Assembly: GCA_963708115.1 (NCBI GenBank)
Contig: CAVPRX010000001.1
Span: forward strand, 930,001 to 994,000
Length of the DNA stretch: 64,000 nucleotides
Origin: VRUE01 sp963708115
GTDB taxonomy: Bacteria > Actinomycetota > Thermoleophilia > Solirubrobacterales > 70-9
Reading direction: 5' to 3'
Of this stretch, positions 51,013 through 58,692 are shown one piece after another. A program made the position numbers and the translations under genes. How positions within the stretch are numbered: the first letter of the stretch is position 1; each line of letters begins with the position of its first letter. The notes under the pieces are model-generated. The model searched no databases. It saw only the letters and a list, made by a program, of their open reading frames with translations, and was not told where the DNA came from.

Positions 51013-51409
51013 TTATTTGAGCTCGACCGTAGCGCCTGCCTCCTCCAGTTCGCCTTTGATCTTCTCGGCTTCGTCGCGCTCGATGCCCTCTTTGATCGCT
51101 TTCGGGGCCTCGTCGACGATCGCCTTGGCCTCTTTCAGGCCGAGGCCGGTCGCGGCGCGGACTACCTTGATCACCGGCACTTTCTGGCCACCGACCTCGG
51201 TCAGCACCACGTCGACCGTGGAGGCCTCTTCGGCGCCGCCATCGCCGTCGCCAGCCGGCGGCGCCGGCGGCAGCCGGTGCGGCTGCGGCGACCGCGGTCG
51301 CGGAAACGCCGAACTCCTCCTCGAGCGCTTTGATCCGCTCGGAGAGCTCGAGCACCGAGATGCCTTTCAGCTCCTCGATCCAATCCTCAGTTTTGATTTT
51401 GGTTGCCAT
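51013..51409 (-). CDS. rplL: 50S ribosomal protein L7/L12, with one apparent frameshift
   Basis: The stalk protein that recruits translation GTPases. The N-terminal dimer domain (TEDWIEELKGISVLELSERI, ALEEEFGVSA) and Ala-rich hinge read in one frame from 51409; the C-terminal factor-binding domain (KVPVIKVVRAATGLGLKEAK, AIVDEAPKAIKEGI) reads in another, ending at 51013. One extra base near 51253, in a run of GCCGGC repeats, accounts for it; without it the hinge reads AAGGDGDGGAEE. Total length then is normal, about 131 residues. The start shares one base with the rplJ stop. Confidence 0.92.
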
Positions 51410-52137
51410 TACTCCTCTTCCTTGCTTTCGTCGTCTTTAGAAGTCTCGTCCTGCTCAGAAGTCTCATCGTCCCCACCACCAGCTTCCTCATCCTCGGCGG
51501 GAGACTCCTCGGCCTCGTCCGTGGGTGGCGTGGGGGCGGGCTCCTCGTCCGTAGCCTGCGAGGAGGAGGAGTCCTCCCCCGCGACAGGACCCGCGGCTGA
51601 CTCGGCCGGAGCCTCTCCCGATACGAGCCCTTTCTCGGCAATCTGCCCGAGCTGCAGGGCCAAGCCCTGGATCATCGAGCCGAGGCCGCGGACCAGGCCA
51701 GTGAGCGGACTGGCGACGATGCCGGCGAGCTGGCCGTCGAGCACTTCGCGGGCCGGCAGGCGGGCGATCGACTTGAATTTTTCCTCGTCGAGCCCGAGGT
51801 CGCCCATGAAGCCGCCCTTGAAGGTGAGGACTTCGTGCTCTCTGTTGAAGGTCGAGATCGCTTTGGCGGCCTGTGCGGTGTCGCCGCGGACGAAGGTCAG
51901 AGCGGTCGGGCCCTGCAGCAGCTCCGCGAGGCGATCCTCGCCGACCTGCTCGGCGGCTCTTTTGGTCAGCCGGTTCTTGACGATGCGGAAGCTGGCGTCG
52001 GCCTCGCGCAGCTTGCCGCGCAGTTCAGCCGCCTGGGGGACGCTGATGCCCCGGTAGTCGACCGCGAAGATCGCTTCGGCGCCCTCGATCTGGGCGGCGA
52101 TCTCCTCGATTGCTTGTGCCTTTTCGTCTCTGTTCAT
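51409..52137 (-). CDS. rplJ: 50S ribosomal protein L10 with acidic C-terminal extension
   Basis: 242 residues against about 170. The core anchors the L7/L12 stalk: AIFAVDYRGISVPQAAELRG, SFRIVKNRLTKRAAEQ and the L12-binding end near residue 172. Residues 173-242 are an acidic Ser/Glu tail with ESAAGPVAGED (179-189) and PTPPTDEAEE, the same cassette as in S5 and S17, then EEAGGGDDETSEQDETSKDD. The stop overlaps the rplL start. The tail is far longer than the L12-binding helix usually needs. Confidence 0.95.
   Translation of the reverse strand: MNRDEKAQAIEEIAAQIEGAEAIFAVDYRGISVPQAAELRGKLREADASFRIVKNRLTKRAAEQVGEDRLAELLQGPTALTFVRGDTAQAAKAISTFNREHEVLTFKGGFMGDLGLDEEKFKSIARLPAREVLDGQLAGIVASPLTGLVRGLGSMIQGLALQLGQIAEKGLVSGEAPAESAAGPVAGEDSSSSQATDEEPAPTPPTDEAEESPAEDEEAGGGDDETSEQDETSKDDESKEEE
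51519..51600. repeat. Coding-tail cassette in rplJ
   Basis: Left flank CCGTGGGTGGCGTGG and right flank GCGACAGGACCCGCGGCTGA match the flanks of element D in rpsE. Inside, CTCCTCG (51541-51547) pairs with CGAGGAG (51559-51565). The family-1 inner loop motifs are not present, so this is either a shortened or an ancestral form. Confidence 0.6.
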
Positions 52138-52203
52138 CGTTCACCTACACCGGGCTTCTGGCTGCGCCTGCCGGTGGTCTCGGGTTCGCGCGGCGCGGGA
52201 AGT

Positions 52204-52969
52204 CTACGCAGTCGCCGGCTCTGCTGCGGGCTCGGCCGTCTCTTCAGCCGGATGGGAGGCCTCTCCAGCCGCCTCGCGGTCGCCGGTCTTGGCGGCGTCG
52301 ACCCGGATCCCGGGCCCCATCGTCGTCGTCAGCGTCGCCGAGAGGATGTACTTGCCCTTCGACGAGGAAGGTTTGGCGCGGACGACCTCGTCGATCACCG
52401 CGAGGCAGTTGTCGAGCAGTTGCCTGCGCGTCGAAGCTGGCCTTGCCGATCGCGAGGTGGATGATCGCCTGGCGGTCGGTGCGGTACTCGATCTTGCCCG
52501 CCTTCGACTCGGTAACCGCCTTCTCGATGTCGTCGGTGACCGTGCCCACCTTGGGGTTCGGCATCAGGCCCTGGGGACCGAGCACCCGACCGAGCTGGCC
52601 GACCGCTTTCATCATGTCCGGGGTCGAGATCGCGACGTCGAAGTCGGTCCAGCCCTCCTGGACTTTCTCGACCAGGTCCTGGCCGCCGACGAAGTCCGCG
52701 CCGGCCGCCTCCGCGTCGCGCGCCTGCTGGCCTTCCGCGAAGACGGCGATCGTCACGTCTTTGCCAAGGCCGTGGGGCAGCGCGAGGGTGCCGCGCAGCT
52801 GCTCCTCCGCGTGGCGGACGTTGACGCCGAGCCGCAGGTGCAGCTCGACCGTCTCGTCGAAGCCGGCGCTGGCGGTCTCTTTGATCAGCGAGATCGCCTC
52901 GGCGGGCGGATACTCGCGCTCACGCTGCACTTTGCCGAGCTGTTTGCGGTAGCGCTTGCCGTGGGCCAT
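52204..52969 (-). CDS. rplA: 50S ribosomal protein L1, with one apparent frameshift
   Basis: The L1-stalk protein, about 254 residues when repaired. From the ATG at 52969 the frame gives MAHGKRYRKQLGKVQREREY, GTLALPHGLGKDVTIAVFAE and the signature LGRVLGPQGLMPNPKVGTVT, then IGKASFDAQ near 52427. There one extra G shifts the frame; the alternative frame continues QLLDNCLAVIDEVVRAKPSS, KGKYILSATLTTTMGPGI and a 30-residue acidic Ala-rich tail, stopping at 52204. It probably reflects a sequence error. The gene follows rplK by 2 bases. Confidence 0.92.
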
Positions 52970-52971
52970 GG

Positions 52972-53394
52972 CTATTTGACGTCCACGCCCATCGAGCGGG
53001 CGGTGCCGGCGATGATCTTCGAGGCGGCATCGAGGTCGTTGGCGTTGAGGTCGGGCATCTTGCGCTCGGCGATCTGGCGGATCTGCTCCGGTGAGATCGT
53101 GCCGACTTTGTTCACGTGCGGCTCGCCCGAGCCCTTCTTGATCCCGATCGCCTCGCGGATCAGCACCGCGGCGGGGGGCGTCTTGGTGATGAAGCTGAAG
53201 GAGCGATCCTCGTAGACGGTGATCTCGACCGGGATGATCGTGCCGCCCTCGCTCTGCGTCTGGGCGTTGAAGGCTTTGCAGAACTCCATGATGTTGACGC
53301 CGTGCTGGCCCAGGGCAGGGCCGACCGGCGGCGCCGGGTTGGCGTTGCCTGCCTGGATCTGCAGCTTGATGAGGGTGAGGACTTTTTTCGCCAT
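52972..53394 (-). CDS. rplK: 50S ribosomal protein L11
   Basis: A 140-residue GTPase-centre protein. IKLQIQAGNANPAPPVGPAL and GQHGVNIMEFCKAFNAQTQ are in the N-terminal domain; the rRNA-binding domain ends DLNANDLDAASKIIAGTARS. Complete. It is 27 bases after nusG. Confidence 0.98.
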   Translation of the reverse strand: MAKKVLTLIKLQIQAGNANPAPPVGPALGQHGVNIMEFCKAFNAQTQSEGGTIIPVEITVYEDRSFSFITKTPPAAVLIREAIGIKKGSGEPHVNKVGTISPEQIRQIAERKMPDLNANDLDAASKIIAGTARSMGVDVK

Positions 53395-53421
53395 CGGGAT
53401 CGGAGAGGGTAGCGGGCCGGG

Positions 53422-53946
53422 CTAGATCTTCTTCACTTGGTCGTAGTTGACCTCGACCGGGGTCTCGCGGCCGAAGATCGAGACCAGCACCTTGAGTTTG
53501 GCGGCGTCCTCGTTGATCTCGGCGATCTCGCCGGAGAAATCGGAGAGCGGGCCGGAGATGACCTTGACCGACTCGCCGATCGAGAACTGGGCCTGGGTCC
53601 GAGGGCGCTCGGCGGTCTCACGGTGCAGCAGACGGTCGACCTCCGGTTTGGAGAGCGGCACCGGCTTGTTGCGGGAGCCGACGAAGCCGGTCACCCCGGG
53701 GGTGTTCTTGACCAGGCCCCAGGCGTCGTCGGTCATCTCCATGTTGACCAGGACGTAGCCGGGCATCGTCCGTTTCTCCTTCGATTCTTTCTGGCCTTCT
53801 TTGTTGACCTCCATCACCTGCTCGGTCGGCACCACGACCTGGCGCACGTTGCGGTTCTGGGCCATCGTCTGAACCCGGTGCTCGAGATTGTGCTTGACCT
53901 TGTTCTCGTGCCCGGAGTAGGTGTTGATCACGTACCAGCGATACAT
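53422..53946 (-). CDS. nusG: Transcription termination/antitermination factor NusG
   Basis: A 174-residue factor with the NGN domain (MYRWYVINTYSGHENKVKHN, EKRTMPGYVLVNMEMTDDAW) and a KOW domain near the end (ESVKVISGPLSDFSGEIAEI). It links polymerase to ribosome or Rho. The ATG at 53946 gives the family start; the upstream frame is the secE shadow. It is 29 bases after secE. Confidence 0.97.
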   Translation of the reverse strand: MYRWYVINTYSGHENKVKHNLEHRVQTMAQNRNVRQVVVPTEQVMEVNKEGQKESKEKRTMPGYVLVNMEMTDDAWGLVKNTPGVTGFVGSRNKPVPLSKPEVDRLLHRETAERPRTQAQFSIGESVKVISGPLSDFSGEIAEINEDAAKLKVLVSIFGRETPVEVNYDQVKKI

Positions 53947-53975
53947 CTGGAGGTTGCCTTTGTCTTGGGATCCCG

Positions 53976-54506
53976 CTAAAGGATCTGCTTGATGAGGAGG
54001 CTGAAGACGGAGTCGAGGACGCCGAGGTAGGTGGCGGCGACGGCGACGAAGATGATCGTCACGGCCGTTGCCTGGACCAGGGTGTCCCGGTCCGGCCACT
54101 GAACTTTGCGCAGCTCCGCCCAGCAGGAGACGAGAAAGCCTATGACACCGCCGCGCTGACGCTTCTCGGCCTGCGCTTTTTTCTGGCGTTTGGCGAGCTG
54201 CTCGCTCTCGCGGCGCTTCTGCTCCTCGCGCTGGCGCTTTTCGGCCTGTTTGGCCTCTTTCGCCTCGGCACGACGCAGGCTGCGGGGCTTCGGTGCGTCC
54301 GGCGTTTCGAGATCGGCTTCGGAGGCGCCGGCCGCGATCCCAGCCTCGACCGCCTCGATCTCGGCGACGTCGCCTGAGACCGGGACCTGGGTGTCGTGCT
54401 GGGCCCGCGAGTCGGACTTGCGGCTACCGCCGGGGCCGGAGCGTTTCTGCTCTTCGGCTTCGCGGGCGCGTTTCTCCGCCTTGCGCTGTGCGCGCGTTTT
54501 CGCCAT
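53976..54506 (-). CDS. secE: Preprotein translocase subunit SecE with long N-terminal region
   Basis: 176 residues, while bacterial SecE of this type is about 60-130. Only the last 60 are the SecE fold: RGGVIGFLVSCWAELRKVQW (amphipathic helix and conserved WPxRDT hinge) followed by one membrane helix AVTIIFVAVAATYLGVLDSV. Residues 1-115 are charged and helical (RAEAKEAKQAEKRQREEQKR), possibly a coiled coil, with an acidic middle. Placed in the classic rpmG-secE-nusG order. Confidence 0.95.
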   Translation of the reverse strand: MAKTRAQRKAEKRAREAEEQKRSGPGGSRKSDSRAQHDTQVPVSGDVAEIEAVEAGIAAGASEADLETPDAPKPRSLRRAEAKEAKQAEKRQREEQKRRESEQLAKRQKKAQAEKRQRGGVIGFLVSCWAELRKVQWPDRDTLVQATAVTIIFVAVAATYLGVLDSVFSLLIKQIL

Positions 54507-54512
54507 GAGGCT

Positions 54513-54677
54513 CTACCGCGTCTCCTTGTGCGCCGTGTGATGGCCGCACCAGCGGCAGTACTTGCGCAGCTCGACTCGGTCCGGCGAATTTCGCCGTGAC
54601 TTGTTGGTCTGATAATTGCGCCGCTTGCAGTCTTCGCAAGCCAGCGTTACCGCGATGCGGACATCTCCGCGAGCCAT
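54513..54677 (-). CDS. rpmG: 50S ribosomal protein L33
   Basis: A 54-residue protein read directly from the minus strand: MARGDVRIAVTLACEDCKRR, then NYQTNKSRRNSPDRVELRKY and CRWCGHHTAHKETR. Four Cys in two CxxC pairs make it the zinc-binding form. It is 6 bases before secE. Upstream lies a 145-base spacer holding a 12-base direct repeat CGGCGCCCAGGG (54761 and 54798) and the left DUF559 repeat. Confidence 0.95.
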   Translation of the reverse strand: MARGDVRIAVTLACEDCKRRNYQTNKSRRNSPDRVELRKYCRWCGHHTAHKETR

Positions 54678-54822
54678 GTTCTCCTCGTTGCCGAAAGGAC
54701 GCCGTTACAAGAGAAAACCCCGGGCCGAAGCACGAGGCTGAGCTGAAGGATAGCGCTCTGCGGCGCCCAGGGATTCCTCGCTCACTGGGTGGTTTCCCGG
54801 CGCCCAGGGGGAGAGTCCGAGC

Positions 54823-54864
54823 GCGGGGCGCCTTTTAGGTGGTATGCACCCAAAACGTGCCCCG
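54823..54864 (+). repeat. Left hairpin repeat of the DUF559 unit
   Basis: A 42-base sequence ending in TGCACCCAAAACGTGCCCCG, the same 20 bases found at the right end. GGGGCGCCTTTT can pair with AAAACGTGCCCC with one mismatch and one G-T pair, and GGTG/CACC forms a small inner stem. It overlaps the first codons of the DUF559 gene. Confidence 0.7.
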
Positions 54865-55689
54865 GACGCCCGCGTCGCCGAGATCGCCGGGCGCCAACAC
54901 GGCGTGGTCACGATCGAGCAGCTGCGCGACTGCGGGCTCTCCACGACCGCTGTGCGTGAACGGGTGCGAGCGGGTCGCCTTCATAGGCTGCACAGGAGCG
55001 TGTACGCCGTCGGCCACGTCGCGCCGAGCGCTGAGCGGCGGTGGATGGCGGCGGTGCTTGCCCTGGGGCACACCGCGGTCCTCAGCCATCGAAGCGCGGC
55101 GGAGCTTTGGGGACTGCTGCCGCCCCGTTTCGGCGTGGTGGATGCGTCAATCCCGAGCAGAGGCGGAAAGCGCAAGCGACAGGGCATTCGAATCCATCGA
55201 CCAGCGTCGCTCGAGCCGACCGAGATCACGAAGGTGCGCGATATTCCCGTCACCTCACCGGCCCGAACCCTCGTCGATCTTCGTCGTGCGGTCTCCGCAG
55301 GTGAATTGCGACGTGCCATCCGCCAGGCCGACTTCCTCGGCCTCCCGACCGGACCGGATATCGCGTCGGATGGCACACGCAGCGAGCTGGAGCGTCGATT
55401 CCTCTGGCTGTGCACCCGCCACCACTTGCCAAAGCCGGCAGTCAACATCCAAATTGGAGCGATGGCGGTCGACTTCTGCTGGGTGGAGGCGCGACTGATC
55501 GTTGAAACCGACGGCTATCGAGCCCATCGAGGCCGGCAGGCCTTCGAGAACGACCGAGCCCGCGACCTCAGGCTGAAAAGGCTGGGCTACGAGGTCGTGC
55601 ATCTGTCCTACCGGCAGGTCTTCGACGAACCGGAGGCCGTCCTCGCTGCCCTGCGGCCAGCTCTCACTCCCCCCGCCGGGGCACGTTAG
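54844..55689 (+). CDS. AbiEi-antitoxin-domain / DUF559 protein
   Basis: A 281-residue protein. The N-terminal part is a winged-helix AbiEi-type antitoxin domain: VAEIAGRQHGVVTIEQLRDC, then VRERVRAGRLHRLHRSVYAV. The C-terminal part is a DUF559 (Vsr/restriction-endonuclease-like) fold with VDFCWVEARLIVETDGYRAH, then FENDRARDLRLKRLGYEVVH, showing the D...ExD-type acidic pattern. It may bind or cleave DNA; no toxin partner is adjacent. The first codons and the region past the stop are copies of one hairpin repeat, and it interrupts two otherwise unrelated minus-strand genes, so it may be a small mobile unit. Confidence 0.85.
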   Translation: MHPKRAPDARVAEIAGRQHGVVTIEQLRDCGLSTTAVRERVRAGRLHRLHRSVYAVGHVAPSAERRWMAAVLALGHTAVLSHRSAAELWGLLPPRFGVVDASIPSRGGKRKRQGIRIHRPASLEPTEITKVRDIPVTSPARTLVDLRRAVSAGELRRAIRQADFLGLPTGPDIASDGTRSELERRFLWLCTRHHLPKPAVNIQIGAMAVDFCWVEARLIVETDGYRAHRGRQAFENDRARDLRLKRLGYEVVHLSYRQVFDEPEAVLAALRPALTPPAGAR

Positions 55690-55717
55690 TGGTGCTCTGC
55701 ACCCAAAACGTGCCCCG
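55675..55717 (+). repeat. Right hairpin repeat of the DUF559 unit
   Basis: CGGGGCACGTT (55677-55687) pairs with AACGTGCCCCG (55707-55717), and GGTGC/GCACC forms a stem in the loop. The 3' part TGCACCCAAAACGTGCCCCG repeats the left end exactly in direct orientation. Located between convergent genes, it could also end both transcripts. Confidence 0.75.
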
Positions 55718-55723
55718 CGAGTC

Positions 55724-56866
55724 TCAGAGCCCGAGGGTTTTGGCGATGATCGTGCGCTGGATCTCGCTCGTGCCACCGTAGATGGTCGAGACCATGGTGG
55801 TGCGCACTAGGCGCTCCATGTCGTACTCGGAGGAGTAGCCGTAGCCGCCCATCAGTTGCATCCCCTCGACCGCGACGCGTTTGGCGACCTCGGTCACGTG
55901 CAGCTTCACCATCGAGGCCTCGCGCGGCAGCATCCGGCCGGGGTCCTCGTCGGTCAGGGTGGCGACCCAGCGGGTCATCAGCCGGGCCGACTCGACTTCG
56001 GTCGCCATGTCGGCGAGGCGGTGCTGGAGAGCCTGGAAGGAGCCGATCGGGCGACCGAACTGCTTGCGCTCCTTTACATAGGCGAGCGCGTCGTCGAAGG
56101 CGCGTTGGGCGATGCCGAGCATCGTCGCGGCGAGGATCAGCCGCTCCACGTTGAGCCCCGCCATCAGCTGCGTCCAGGCCTGGTCGACCTGGCCGAGCAG
56201 GGCATCGGCCGGCGCCTCGACGTCGGTCAGGTAGAGCGTGTTGGTCTCGCTGCCGCCCATCGTCTTGATCGGGACGATCTCCAGCCCCTTGGTCTCGCGC
56301 GGGACCCAGATCATCGAGAGGCCGTCATGCTTGGACTCGCCCTTGGTCGTGCGGCAGACGACGAGGATGTGGTCGGCGATGTGGGCATTGGAGATGAAGA
56401 CCTTCTGCCCGTTGAGGACGAAGCCGCCGGCGACCCGCTCGGCCGAGGTGGTGAGAGCGCCGACGTCGGAGCCGGCCTCCGGCTCGGTCATCGCGATCGC
56501 CTCGACCGCGCCGGCGGCGATGCCGCCGAGGATCTCCTGCTTCTGCGCGTCCGTGCCGAAGCGCTGGGTGGCGCCGGCGACGATCAGCGTCGTCGCGTAG
56601 CCGCCGATCGGCGCCAGGCCGCGCGAGGTCTCCTCCATGAAGAGACAGGCGTCGAGCATCGAGCCGCCGGAGCCGCCGTACTCCTCGGGGATCGTCACCC
56701 CGAGCCAACCGAGCTCGGCCATCTGCTTGTAGAGGTCGAAGTTGTGGTGCAGCTCGTAGCCGTTGGTCAGCTTCTCGCGCTGCTCCTGCGTGCCGGCCTC
56801 GCGCGCGCAGAAGTCGCGGATCGCGGCGACGAAGTCGTTCTGCTCGTCGGTGAGGGAGAAGTCCAT
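55724..56866 (-). CDS. Acyl-CoA dehydrogenase
   Basis: A 380-residue FAD enzyme making a double bond in acyl-CoA. It begins MDFSLTDEQNDFVAAIRDFC, has the substrate and flavin region IAMTEPEAGSDVGALTTSAE, and ends with the family signature YGGTSEIQRTIIAKTLGL. Full length. It may act with the acyl-CoA synthetase elsewhere in the window in fatty-acid breakdown; chain length is unknown. It is 41 bases after the truncated sugar transferase, same strand. Confidence 0.93.
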   Translation of the reverse strand: MDFSLTDEQNDFVAAIRDFCAREAGTQEQREKLTNGYELHHNFDLYKQMAELGWLGVTIPEEYGGSGGSMLDACLFMEETSRGLAPIGGYATTLIVAGATQRFGTDAQKQEILGGIAAGAVEAIAMTEPEAGSDVGALTTSAERVAGGFVLNGQKVFISNAHIADHILVVCRTTKGESKHDGLSMIWVPRETKGLEIVPIKTMGGSETNTLYLTDVEAPADALLGQVDQAWTQLMAGLNVERLILAATMLGIAQRAFDDALAYVKERKQFGRPIGSFQALQHRLADMATEVESARLMTRWVATLTDEDPGRMLPREASMVKLHVTEVAKRVAVEGMQLMGGYGYSSEYDMERLVRTTMVSTIYGGTSEIQRTIIAKTLGL

Positions 56867-56907
56867 GGGGCGAGCAGGCTACCGGTCGGGCTGGCTGCCT
56901 GGCCAGC

Positions 56908-57690
56908 TCACCGGCCCAACAACTCCCGCAGCAACAGGCGAAGCTCGCGGAGGAGAGGGCGAGAGGTGAGGCCGGGGCGAACCCGGGAGCCCTGCTCTTC
57001 CTCCGGGAAGACCAAAGGCCTGGGGCCGACGAAGGTCATGTCGCCACGCAGGACATTGAAGAGCTGCGGCAGCTCGTCGAGCGAGTAGCGACGCAGGAGG
57101 CGACCGACGCGAGTGACGCGTGGGTCCTCGCGGATCTTGAACATGACGCCCTCGTCCCAATCGAGGTCGGCGATCTCCTCCGTGCGCCCCCGCCAGGTCT
57201 CCACGTACATCGAGCGGAACTTGATCAATCTGAAGGTGGTGTTGTCTCGGCCGGTTCGCGGTTGGTCGAAGAAGACGGGGCCGCGTGACTCGAGCTTGAT
57301 CGCGATCGCGATCGCGATCAGGAGCGGCGAGAGGATAGAGAGCAGCGCAAAGGCGGAGCAGATATCAACCACTCGCTTGAGCCGCTCGCTCTTGACCACA
57401 ACGCCGTCGAGGGACTCGCGGATGCTGTTCGCGTTCCACCTGAGATGTGCCGCCTTGGCCAGGGCCGACAACGGCCGATCCTCCCAGGCAGCCAGCTCCG
57501 CCAGCCACTCCTCCTCGTAGCGGGCCCGCGTATCCGGCGGCAGGCGCCGCGCTGCCGAGCGCACCAGGTTGCGAGCCAAATGAGGAAGCCAGGCCCGGAC
57601 CTCTCCAGCGATGAGAGAATTGGCCACCGCGAGGGCGGCGGCGGCCAGACCCGCCCCCACGATCGACAGGACGAACCAGTCAGCGTTCAC
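56908..57690 (-). CDS. Bacterial sugar transferase, C-terminally truncated
   Basis: 260 residues. The N-terminal 95 residues are unusual for the family: one membrane helix (FVLSIVGAGLAAAALAVANS) and the block RRLPPDTRARYEEEWLAELA, found in actinobacterial proteins next to PadR regulators. Then follows the phosphoglycosyltransferase domain: KRVVDICSAFALLSILSPLL (membrane helix), FRLIKFRSMYVET and RRYSLDELPQLFNVLRGDMT then FVGPRPL. It stops being family-like after RPGLT; the expected GLWQVSGR end is replaced by SRPLLRELRLLLRELLGR. It may be inactive. Its start overlaps the PadR stop by four bases. Confidence 0.8.
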   Translation of the reverse strand: MNADWFVLSIVGAGLAAAALAVANSLIAGEVRAWLPHLARNLVRSAARRLPPDTRARYEEEWLAELAAWEDRPLSALAKAAHLRWNANSIRESLDGVVVKSERLKRVVDICSAFALLSILSPLLIAIAIAIKLESRGPVFFDQPRTGRDNTTFRLIKFRSMYVETWRGRTEEIADLDWDEGVMFKIREDPRVTRVGRLLRRYSLDELPQLFNVLRGDMTFVGPRPLVFPEEEQGSRVRPGLTSRPLLRELRLLLRELLGR

Positions 57691-58022
57691 GCCATCCGAC
57701 CCCGCGGTACCAGCGGCAGGCGTGCCGCCGCTGGCGCGAGCGCTTCCATGTGCGAGGCGAGCCCCGCCTGGGCCAACCGCTCCCCCTCACCGGTCAGCAC
57801 GTACAGCCGACGCGGAGGCCGGCCGGCGACGTGGGGATCGACGTCCTCCAGCCGGCTCTCGAGCCAACCCGCCTTCTCGAGGCGAATCAGGATCGGGTAG
57901 AGCGTCCCGCTCTTGATCTTCGTCCGATCGATGAGACCAAAGCCGTGCCACTCGGCGGTGGGATCCTCGAGCAGTAGGGCGAGCACCGCCAGCGTCTGGG
58001 CAGTCATCCGAGGGGGGGCCAT
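57687..58022 (-). CDS. PadR-family transcriptional regulator
   Basis: A 111-residue winged-helix repressor. The DNA-binding domain spans LAVLALLLEDPTAEWHGFGL and IKSGTLYPILIRLEKAGWLE, with the wing GRPPRRLYVLTGEGER, the classic PadR signature. The C-terminal helix for dimer formation is short. A perfect inverted repeat ATGTAG-N5-CTACAT overlaps its own start codon, so autorepression is expected. The sugar transferase gene overlaps its stop by four bases and should share that control. Confidence 0.93.
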   Translation of the reverse strand: MAPPRMTAQTLAVLALLLEDPTAEWHGFGLIDRTKIKSGTLYPILIRLEKAGWLESRLEDVDPHVAGRPPRRLYVLTGEGERLAQAGLASHMEALAPAAARLPLVPRGRMA

Positions 58023-58037
58023 GTAGGAAGTCTACAT
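58021..58037. promoter_or_regulatory. Probable PadR operator
   Basis: ATGTAG-GAAGT-CTACAT is a perfect 6-base inverted repeat with a 5-base spacer. It includes two bases of the padR start codon. PadR regulators typically bind ATGT...ACAT repeats, so self-repression by blocking the promoter or initiation is likely. Confidence 0.7.
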
Positions 58038-58096
58038 AGGCCCCCCAAGTCACTGGACTCGAGGTGCCCGCGACAACCCGCTCAGGCCGATGCGGA

Positions 58097-58169
<73 letters not shown>

Positions 58170-58197
58170 GGAACGATCAACTTTAGCGGCGTGCTGG

Positions 58198-58674
58198 TCA
58201 GCCTGGTTCGCCGAGGGCGACCTGGCGGGCGTCGGCGGCGCCCAGGTAGGGGGTGAGGACGAACTGGATCGCCTCCGGGGCGAGCGCTGGGAGCTCTGCT
58301 TGGCGGCCGAAGGTGAGGCGCTGGGCGATCAGCATCGCGACGCCACCGACCATCGTCTTCTCGGTGATCTCCGGCAGCCAATCGCCCTCCGGGCGCTCGG
58401 CGCGTCCGGGCCGGAGCGCGGCGGCGAAATGGTCGATCATGCGGTCGTAGCGGACGAAGCCCGCCTTGCCGCCGGCCATCGCCTCATTGGTCAGAACCTC
58501 CGCTGCGGCAGGCTCCGCCGAGGCGAAGGCCAGGGCAGCGCGGATTCCCGCGGACACCTGAGCCGGCCACTTGGCCTCGGAAGCGCAAGCCGTCTCGATG
58601 CGGATCTGGAGACGGGCTAGGGCTGGCTCGAAAGCGTCTGCAGACTCATCCGGATGCTGGGCTTCGCCGCTCAT
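58198..58674 (-). CDS. TetR-type ligand-binding domain without DNA-binding part
   Basis: A 158-residue all-helical protein resembling the C-terminal half of TetR/AcrR regulators: WPAQVSAGIRAALAFASAEP, EAMAGGKAGFVRYDRMIDHF, then ITEKTMVGGVAMLIAQRLTF. The N-terminal helix-turn-helix of about 50 residues is missing; the start MSGEAQHPDESADAFEPALA lies 18 bases after the upstream gene, leaving no space for it. It could be a remnant or a stand-alone ligand-binding or dimerising partner. tRNA-Thr follows on the same strand. Confidence 0.7.
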   Translation of the reverse strand: MSGEAQHPDESADAFEPALARLQIRIETACASEAKWPAQVSAGIRAALAFASAEPAAAEVLTNEAMAGGKAGFVRYDRMIDHFAAALRPGRAERPEGDWLPEITEKTMVGGVAMLIAQRLTFGRQAELPALAPEAIQFVLTPYLGAADARQVALGEPG

Positions 58675-58692
58675 CCCCCGCCACGGCGCGGC

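Noticed and set aside
54678..54822. Promoter with a 12-base direct repeat before rpmG
   Set aside because: CGGCGCCCAGGG occurs twice, but there is no credible -35/-10 pair; kept only as a note in the rpmG entry.
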